From: Mageeibacillus sp. UBA3781
Lineage (GTDB): Bacteria > Bacillota > Clostridia > Saccharofermentanales > Saccharofermentanaceae
Assembly: GCA_002368805.1 (NCBI GenBank)
Contig: DFFH01000105.1
Location: forward strand, 16,785-23,316
Length of the DNA stretch: 6,532 nt
Reading direction: 5' to 3'
The translations under genes and the position numbers were made by a program. The notes beneath the pieces were generated by a model. It did no database searches, was not told the origin of the DNA, and was given only the letters and a program-made list of their open reading frames with translations. Positions within the stretch are counted from its first letter, which is position 1. Every line of letters starts with the position of its first letter. Below, piece after piece: positions 1-4,265 of the stretch.

Positions 1-99
1 GGCCCGCAGGTGCAGGCACGGGATATGCTTCTGAACGGCGGATATGAGGTGTACGCCGAGGAGCAAGAACTGATCGTGGTCCTTAAGTCTTCGCATTAA
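1..99 (+). CDS. 3' end of an unrecognised protein (partial)
   Basis: Frame 1 is open from the first base of the window to a TAA at 97-99, giving 32 residues that end in ELIVVLKSSH. The rest of the gene lies outside the window. The tail alternates a short helix-like part (QARDMLLNGGYEV) with a strand-like part (QELIVVLK). This loosely resembles the C-terminal end of some ABC-transporter ATP-binding subunits, but 32 residues are too few to assign a family, so no function is given. It runs in the same direction as rpmH. Its stop lies only one base before the -35 box of the next promoter, and no terminator hairpin separates them, so readthrough into rpmH is possible. That it is a real gene end is inferred from the open frame and from the tight fit with the promoter. 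Confidence 0.55.
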   Translation, partial: GPQVQARDMLLNGGYEVYAEEQELIVVLKSSH

Positions 100-100
100 C

Positions 101-129
101 TTGACTTTCCTCTTGACACCTAGTATAAT
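101..129 (+). promoter_or_regulatory. Sigma-A-type promoter for the rpmH block
   Basis: TTGACT at 101-106 (5 of 6 matches to the -35 consensus) and a perfect TATAAT at 124-129 are separated by exactly 17 bases. Transcription would start near 136, giving a leader of about 65 bases before rpmH. A second, perfect TTGACA sits at 113-118 inside the spacer. Its best -10 at a normal distance (136-141, GCTATT) is poor, so the first pairing is the likely one. This is the only convincing promoter seen in the window, so it probably serves the entire cluster. Confidence 0.85.
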
Positions 130-200
130 TCTATCGCTATTTGTATCGATTATTCGTGAAAAAAGGTCAAAGAAACTATTATTTTTGGAGGTAGATCCAT

Positions 201-335
201 ATGAAAATGACATATCAGCCTAAGAAAAGGCAGAGATCCAAGGTGCACGGCTTCCGCGCAAGAATGCAGACTGCTGCAGGACGCGACGTACTGAAGAGAA
301 GAAGACTGAAGGGAAGAAAGAGTCTTACCGTATAA
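201..335 (+). CDS. rpmH: 50S ribosomal protein L34
   Basis: This gene encodes L34, a very small and very basic protein of the large ribosomal subunit that binds 23S rRNA. The 44-residue product, which is the usual family length, has the family hallmarks: a start of MKMTYQPKKR, the core VHGFRARM at about residues 15-22, then GRDVLKRRRLKGRKSLTV to the end. Nearly every conserved Arg, Lys and Gly is present. The start is fixed by GGAGGT at 187-192, eight bases before the ATG. It is the first gene after the 101-129 promoter. Its stop codon is part of a terminator-like hairpin, which suggests higher output of this gene than of rnpA behind it. The gene is too short to appear in a 60-codon ORF scan but is unambiguous. 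Confidence 0.97.
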   Translation: MKMTYQPKKRQRSKVHGFRARMQTAAGRDVLKRRRLKGRKSLTV

Positions 336-359
336 GGATCACCCACGTGGTCCTTTTTT
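334..359 (+). terminator. Terminator/attenuator hairpin between rpmH and rnpA
   Basis: A 9-bp stem pairs 334-342 (AAGGATCAC) with 347-355 (GTGGTCCTT), with one G-T wobble and a 4-base loop (CCAC). It runs into a stretch of six T at 354-359. This is the form of a Rho-independent terminator. The stem begins with the last two bases of the rpmH stop codon. Because rnpA has no visible promoter of its own in the short gap, the site probably terminates only part of the transcripts and sets the L34 to RnpA ratio. The partial readthrough is inference. Confidence 0.8.
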
Positions 360-387
360 ATAAGGAAGCCGGAGTGGTCGGAGTAGT

Positions 388-768
388 ATGCTGAAGACGA
401 CGCAGACATTGCGATGGAATTATGAGTTCTCCCGAGTGTATAAGAGGGGGAAGTTTGCCACAGGAAGATACCTGAGCGTACATTGTTTCAAGCGTAGTCC
501 GAGTCTGAAGCATAATCAGACCAGGATCCCGATCGACATCGTTCGTGTCGGTTTTACCAATGGCCACGGCAGAAGGACGGCGGTTGCGAGAAATCGCGCA
601 AAGCGTCTTTTGCGTGCGGCTTTCTCAGTATATGAGCCATCTGTGAAGAAAGGCTATGACATCGTGTTCCTGATGAAGGCGACGGTGGATCTTCCTACAT
701 ATCAGGAAGTGGAAAAAGAACTGGGAAGGCATCTTAGCAAGCTCGATCTGCTTATTGACGGAGAATAA
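388..768 (+). CDS. rnpA: Ribonuclease P protein component
   Basis: RnpA is the small basic protein that binds the catalytic RNA of RNase P (rnpB) and helps it cleave the 5' leader from precursor tRNAs. The product is 126 residues, slightly longer than the common 110-120. The N-terminus (MLKTTQTLRWNYEFSRVYKRGK) follows the family pattern of a basic start, then F-x-x-V-x-x-x-G-K. The RNR signature lies at residues 67-76 as ARNRAKRLLR. The segment before it (VGFTNGHGRRTAV, from residue 54) replaces the usual G-[IV]-S-V-S-K-K-x-G-K-A-V, so this copy is rather divergent. The Glu that often closes the RNR motif is Ala. An in-frame TAA at 361-363 and the absence of other start codons fix the ATG at 388. 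The Shine-Dalgarno (GGAG, 380-383) is weak and close. The stop is two bases before yidD, whose ribosome site lies inside this gene. Confidence 0.95.
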   Translation: MLKTTQTLRWNYEFSRVYKRGKFATGRYLSVHCFKRSPSLKHNQTRIPIDIVRVGFTNGHGRRTAVARNRAKRLLRAAFSVYEPSVKKGYDIVFLMKATVDLPTYQEVEKELGRHLSKLDLLIDGE

Positions 769-770
769 AG

Positions 771-980
771 ATGAAGAAACTGGCGATCAAACTGATCCGG
801 TTTTATCAGAATTCCAGGGGGCCCGATCATATCGGGCATTGCCGTTTTTCGCCGACTTGTTCGCAGTACACGCTGGAGGCGATCGAAAAGTACGGTTTCC
901 TTAGAGGGTCTTTCAAGGGATTTTGCAGGATATTGCGCTGCAATCCGTTTAGCAAGGGCGGATATGACCCGCTGAAGTAG
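771..980 (+). CDS. yidD: Membrane protein insertion efficiency factor YidD
   Basis: YidD is a small membrane-associated protein that supports YidC-dependent insertion of inner-membrane proteins. It is habitually encoded between rnpA and yidC, as here. The product is 69 residues, normal for the family (PF01809). Clear family motifs are IRFYQ at 9-13, CRFSPTCSQYTLEAIEKYG at 24-42 (the usual form is CRFYPTCSQY, here Tyr to Ser), and RILRCNPFSKGGYDPLK at the end, with conserved cysteines at 24, 30 and 57. The segment between residues 14 and 23 (NSRGPDHIGH) is more polar than the usual ISPLLGP-like stretch. The ribosome site GGAG at 760-763 lies in the end of rnpA, seven bases before the ATG, so translation is probably coupled. 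yidC follows after 19 bases. Confidence 0.95.
   Translation: MKKLAIKLIRFYQNSRGPDHIGHCRFSPTCSQYTLEAIEKYGFLRGSFKGFCRILRCNPFSKGGYDPLK
821..837 (+). repeat. Perfect 7-bp inverted repeat inside yidD
   Basis: GCCCGAT at 821-827 and ATCGGGC at 831-837 are perfect inverted copies around a 3-base loop. They can form a GC-rich hairpin about 50 bases into the yidD message. It encodes residues 17-23, the part of YidD that departs from the family consensus. A run of five T follows at 845-849, but seven bases separate it from the stem, so this is not a standard intrinsic terminator. Function, if any, is unknown. Confidence 0.5.
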
Positions 981-999
981 AAGTATTTAGGAGATATAT

Positions 1000-2049
1000 A
1001 TGCAGTTTATATTTGGGCCGATCACGAGTCTGCTCGGCTGGCTGGCCAGCTTACTTTATGAGTTTTTCGGAAACTATGGTCTGGCGATCATTTTCCTGAC
1101 GATCATCGTCCGTGGTCTTACAGTTCCGCTCAATGTGCGCTCTGCCAAGGCGATGATGAAGCAGCAGGCGCTCTCCAATAAGCAGGCGGAGATCAAGAGA
1201 AAGTATCCGGATGATAAGCAGAAACAGCAGGAAGAACTTCAGAAGCTCTTCCAGGAAAACGGCGCTTCCACATTTGCCGGCTGCCTCGTTCCGCTGCTTC
1301 CTATCTTCTTCCTTTTCCCGACATACTATATCGTTCAGCAGCCGCTGCGCTATCTTATGGGCGTCAGCAACAGCAACATCAAAGCACTCGGCGATCTGCT
1401 CGGTGTAAGCGGTGTTACCAACGATAATATCAAGCTGATCAATTTTCTCCACAAAGATGGCAAGGCCATGTCCACTGCGATTAAAAGCGGACTGGTCAAG
1501 ATGGAACAGATCCCGGATATGAAGTTCCTGGGTCTCGACCTCGGCCGCACTCCGACATGGAATTTCAGCAAGATCTCAGATGAGCCGGAGATCTTCCTCC
1601 CGCTCCTGATCATTCCTGCGCTCGTTCTTCTGACGACTATTCTTCAGAACATCATGATCTCCCGTATGAAGCCTGATGCGAAGCAGAAGAGAGAAGACAA
1701 GAAGCGCGCACAGAACAATCCCGCATTCAATGCACCGGAAGATTCCGGCGCACGTACTGCGAAGATCATGAATATCGTAATGCCGGCTATCATGCTCCTG
1801 ACGACATTCATGCTTCCGGCAGCATTCGGTTTCTACTGGATCGTAGGTAACCTCATGGGTATCCTCCAGCAGGTACTGACATATTACATGTTCACCAAGC
1901 CTTACGAAGAAAAGAAGAAGGAACTGGCAGAACAGAAGAAGAACGCATTCAAGAAAAAGAAGAAAAAGGCGGAGCTCGCTGCTGCAGGTGCAGGCGCGGA
2001 TGGTTCCGTAAGTGTTCCCGGCAAGAAGTCCGGCAAGAAAAAGCATTAA
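1000..2049 (+). CDS. yidC: Membrane protein insertase YidC (SpoIIIJ/Oxa1 family)
   Basis: YidC inserts and folds membrane proteins, alone or with the Sec translocon. The 349-residue product is the short form without the large N-terminal periplasmic domain of Gram-negative YidC. It begins with an amphipathic segment (1-21) and shows no lipobox. TM1 (about 25-45) carries the conserved positive residue R38 in IIVRGLTVPL, which lines the substrate groove. A cytoplasmic Lys/Gln-rich hairpin follows (46-90). TM2 starts at GCLVPLLP (94-101). An external loop of about 80 residues (116-197), much longer than in Bacillus SpoIIIJ, holds FLGLDL at 176-181. TM3 is about 198-221, and TM4 and TM5 span 256-298 with the FGFYWIVGN motif (276-284). 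The tail (299-349) is very Lys-rich and probably contacts the ribosome. AGGAGA at 989-994 fixes the start. Adjacency to jag is typical of the Bacillota housekeeping copy. Confidence 0.95.
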   Translation: MQFIFGPITSLLGWLASLLYEFFGNYGLAIIFLTIIVRGLTVPLNVRSAKAMMKQQALSNKQAEIKRKYPDDKQKQQEELQKLFQENGASTFAGCLVPLLPIFFLFPTYYIVQQPLRYLMGVSNSNIKALGDLLGVSGVTNDNIKLINFLHKDGKAMSTAIKSGLVKMEQIPDMKFLGLDLGRTPTWNFSKISDEPEIFLPLLIIPALVLLTTILQNIMISRMKPDAKQKREDKKRAQNNPAFNAPEDSGARTAKIMNIVMPAIMLLTTFMLPAAFGFYWIVGNLMGILQQVLTYYMFTKPYEEKKKELAEQKKNAFKKKKKKAELAAAGAGADGSVSVPGKKSGKKKH

Positions 2050-2054
2050 TTTAA

Positions 2055-2076
2055 TCGTACGGAGAGATCTGTACGG
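2055..2076 (+). other. Intergenic RNA hairpin with GNRA-type loop before jag
   Basis: Bases 2055-2063 pair with 2068-2076 in a 9-bp stem, including two G-U wobbles (2055-2076 and 2061-2070). The stem is closed by the four bases GAGA (2064-2067), which fit the GNRA tetraloop rule. The stem ends one base before the AAGGAGGT ribosome site of jag (2078-2085). No T-run follows, so it is not a terminator. It could protect or process the message or keep the jag ribosome site accessible; that role is inference. Confidence 0.55.
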
Positions 2077-2095
2077 CAAGGAGGTATAGGCAGGC

Positions 2096-2788
2096 ATGGA
2101 AAAGACAGTAACCAAGACCGCTAAGACGGAAGAGGAAGCCATCGAACTGGCTCTTTCCGAACTCGGTGTGGAGAAAGATCAGGCACAGGTCGAAGTCCTC
2201 GAAGAGGGCAAGGGTTTCCTGGGCATTGGCAAGAAAGAAGTTACCGTTCGCGTTACCGCGGAGGTTGCTGATGAAGAAGACGAGGATGACGGCGACGTTT
2301 ACTACGGCGACGATGAGTCTTTCGAGGGCGATGAGGCCAGTGAAGCTGAAGATGCTGCTGTATCTTTTGTAGCAGAAGTTCTTTCCGGTATCGGCATCCA
2401 CGGTAAGCTCGATTCTTATCGTGAAGAAGATGTGATCCATATCACGGTAAACGGTCAGGACTGCGGTGCGGCAATCGGCCGTCACGGTGAGACACTCGAT
2501 TCGATCGCTTATCTTACAAATCTCGTAGCAAACCGTCACAGCGAGGAAAGACTCCGTGTTATCCTCGATATCGGCGGATACAGAAAGCACAGAGAAGAAG
2601 TACTGATCAATATGGCACACAAGGCTGCCAATCAGGTACTGCGCAATAAGCGTCAGTATGTGATGGAGCCGATGAACCCTGCAGAGCGCCGTATCGTGCA
2701 TGCAGAGCTTCAGGGTGTCAAAGGTGTAACGACTCATAGTGAGGGAGAAGAGCCGAACAGAAGAGTGGTCGTCACTCTCGAGCAGTAA
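2096..2788 (+). CDS. jag: RNA-binding protein Jag / KhpB (Jag-N, KH, R3H)
   Basis: Jag (also called KhpB, EloR or SpoIIIJ-associated protein) is a cytoplasmic RNA-binding protein. In other Bacillota it partners KhpA and affects cell elongation and envelope growth. The 230-residue product shows all three expected domains. The Jag N-terminal domain is at about 3-54, with the KGFLGIGKK signature at 39-47. A strongly acidic linker follows (about 58-86, rich in Asp and Glu). The KH domain is at about 88-165, with the GxxG loop as IGRHG at 127-131. The R3H domain is at about 168-229, with MNPAERRIVH at 193-202 supplying the conserved Arg and His. A full-consensus AAGGAGGT at 2078-2085, ten bases upstream, sets the start. 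It follows yidC after 46 bases, the standard pairing, and precedes mnmE after 29 bases. Confidence 0.95.
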   Translation: MEKTVTKTAKTEEEAIELALSELGVEKDQAQVEVLEEGKGFLGIGKKEVTVRVTAEVADEEDEDDGDVYYGDDESFEGDEASEAEDAAVSFVAEVLSGIGIHGKLDSYREEDVIHITVNGQDCGAAIGRHGETLDSIAYLTNLVANRHSEERLRVILDIGGYRKHREEVLINMAHKAANQVLRNKRQYVMEPMNPAERRIVHAELQGVKGVTTHSEGEEPNRRVVVTLEQ

Positions 2789-2799
2789 GTCCTTTTCCT

Positions 2800-2807
2800 G
2801 GGGGAGG
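2800..2807 (+). promoter_or_regulatory. Ribosome binding site that sets the TTG start of mnmE
   Basis: GGGGGAGG lies ten bases before the TTG at 2818. No ATG or GTG in the same frame lies between this site and the conserved ATPPG motif of MnmE, so TTG is the start. The pyrimidine run just upstream (2791-2797) can pair with 2801-2807, partly through G-U wobbles, and might partly mask this site. Confidence 0.75.
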
Positions 2808-2817
2808 CGATTCTATC

Positions 2818-4248
2818 TTGGATAAGCCATATTGCGCATGTGCAACGCCACCCGGAGTAAGCGGGATCGCCGTGATCCGCATGGCAGGAGAGCATTCCTG
2901 CGAGGTCGCGGACAAGGTATTTAAGATCCGCCGCACGGCAGGAGATGCGAAGAGCGTTTCTGAAATGCCGGGCTATACAGTGGCATATGGCTTTATCTTC
3001 GATCCATCTGCTTCCAGGGTCGTAGATGAAGTTATGCTGACGCGCTTTTGCGCTCCCCATTCCTATACAGGCGAAGATTCTGTGGAGATCTCTTGCCATG
3101 GCGGTCTGACCGTCCGGCAGGAGATCCTTCGCGTTTTGCTGGAAAACGGCGCGCGTATGGCGGAGCCGGGTGAGTTTACAAAGAGAGCTTTTCTGTCGGG
3201 CAAGATAGATCTGTCACAGGCCGAGGCGGTCATGGATGTCATCTCCGCGGATTCCGATCTGGCGCTCCGCGCGGCAACCTCTCATCTGCAGGGATCGCTG
3301 CGGACGAAGATCCGTGAGCTCTGCGATGACCTCTACAGCTGTATGGCTGTGTTTGAGATGTGGATCGATGAACCGGATGATGAAGATGCGCTGCGAGCGC
3401 TAAAAGATAATACCGACGCGCTTTCTTCCACTCGTGACAAGATGCAGGAACTGCTCTCTACATACCGTCAGGGCAGGATCTTAAGTGAACGCATGACGAT
3501 CGTTATCTGCGGTATCCCCAATAGCGGCAAATCCTCGCTTCTGAATTATCTGAGCGGATATGACAGGGCGATCGTTACCGATGTTCCCGGAACGACCAGA
3601 GATACGCTCGAAGTCGTTACGAGCCTGGGAGGAGTTCCGGTAAAACTTATCGATACGGCAGGTATCCGTGAAACGGAAGATGCTGTCGAAGCGATCGGTG
3701 TCGATCGCGCAACCGGTGCACTCTCTGAGGCGGATATCGTCCTGTGGCTCGTTTCCTGTGACGAGGATGATATCGAGGATTCGATGATGGATCGTATCCT
3801 GACACTCCCGAAGGAGACGAAGATCGGCCTTCTGATCAGTAAATCAGATACGGCGGATGAGGATAGAATAAAAAAGAAAAAAGCGATGATCGAAGATCGG
3901 ATCGCGGAGAAGAATTACTCCAGAACACTCGATTTCTGCGGATGCATCTCTTCACAGACCGGTGAAGGAATAAAAGAGATCGAAGAACTCGTCACTTCGA
4001 CCTATAACGAACTCGGTACGGCACATGCGCAGGAAGTACTGCTTACCAATCAGCGGCATGTTGAGCATCTGTCTTCGGCGATCGATAAGCTCGACCGCTG
4101 CATCGGATTGTCCCGTGAAGGTGTCAGTCTTGAGGAACCGTCGCTCCTTCTTCGGACGGCGCTTGAGGAACTTGGTGAGATCACAGGAGACTCGGTGAGC
4201 GATCAGCTTGTAAATACGATATTCTCACGCTTCTGCGTCGGAAAATGA
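2818..4248 (+). CDS. mnmE: tRNA uridine-5-carboxymethylaminomethyl modification GTPase MnmE
   Basis: MnmE (TrmE/ThdF) is a dimeric GTPase that, with MnmG, installs aminomethyl-type groups at C5 of wobble uridine U34 in certain tRNAs. The product is 476 residues, close to the usual 450-465. The N-terminal folate-binding domain (1-120) has ATPPG (9-13), SYTGED (82-87) and CHGG (93-96). The helical domain includes PGEFTKRAFLSGKIDLSQAE, starting at residue 117. The inserted G domain has the P-loop GIPNSGKSS (232-240), PGTTRD (257-262, G2 region), and DTAGIRET (279-286, G3). It then has SKSD (341-344) where G4 is normally NKxD, and ISSQTGEG (377-384) for G5. The C-terminus is FCVGK, the essential C-x-G-K with Cys473. 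The start is TTG, supported by the 2800-2807 ribosome site. The change of Asn to Ser in G4 could weaken guanine recognition but leaves Lys and Asp intact. mnmG follows after 17 bases. Confidence 0.96.
   Translation: MDKPYCACATPPGVSGIAVIRMAGEHSCEVADKVFKIRRTAGDAKSVSEMPGYTVAYGFIFDPSASRVVDEVMLTRFCAPHSYTGEDSVEISCHGGLTVRQEILRVLLENGARMAEPGEFTKRAFLSGKIDLSQAEAVMDVISADSDLALRAATSHLQGSLRTKIRELCDDLYSCMAVFEMWIDEPDDEDALRALKDNTDALSSTRDKMQELLSTYRQGRILSERMTIVICGIPNSGKSSLLNYLSGYDRAIVTDVPGTTRDTLEVVTSLGGVPVKLIDTAGIRETEDAVEAIGVDRATGALSEADIVLWLVSCDEDDIEDSMMDRILTLPKETKIGLLISKSDTADEDRIKKKKAMIEDRIAEKNYSRTLDFCGCISSQTGEGIKEIEELVTSTYNELGTAHAQEVLLTNQRHVEHLSSAIDKLDRCIGLSREGVSLEEPSLLLRTALEELGEITGDSVSDQLVNTIFSRFCVGK
3859..3905 (+). 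other. Possible -1 frameshift signal inside mnmE
   Basis: Within mnmE, in the correct phase (at-A AAA AAG), lies the heptamer A AAA AAG at 3870-3876, the same one used in E. coli dnaX. GAGG at 3859-3862 resembles an upstream stimulatory Shine-Dalgarno. Starting six bases after the heptamer, 3883-3891 can pair with 3895-3905: a 5-bp stem, a GG bulge, a 4-bp stem and a GAA loop. A -1 shift would add 29 codons and stop at TGA 3963-3965, giving about 382 residues that lack G5 and the C-terminal C-x-G-K. This may be chance in a Lys-rich surface loop. Confidence 0.3.
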
Positions 4249-4265
4249 GGAGAACGGGATAAGAC

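Noticed and set aside
125..152. Inverted repeat ATAAT...ATTAT with ATCG...CGAT inside it, near the transcript start, as a possible operator.
   Set aside because: The outer arm is the -10 box itself and would not be in the RNA. The arms are short and AT-rich, and chance explains them.
215..409. Minus-strand 64-codon frame opposite rpmH.
   Set aside because: It is fully explained by rpmH on the + strand and the terminator hairpin, and no initiation signal is seen.
1951..1968. AAG/AAA run in the YidC tail as a -1 frameshift site.
   Set aside because: In the yidC frame the base before AAA AAG is G, so the slippery heptamer A AAA AAG is not formed, and the run is simply Lys codons in the basic tail.
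1576..2737. Two long minus-strand open frames (188 and 228 codons) opposite yidC and jag.
   Set aside because: They mirror well-recognised + strand genes, show Leu/Cys/His-rich shadow composition, and have no family motifs.
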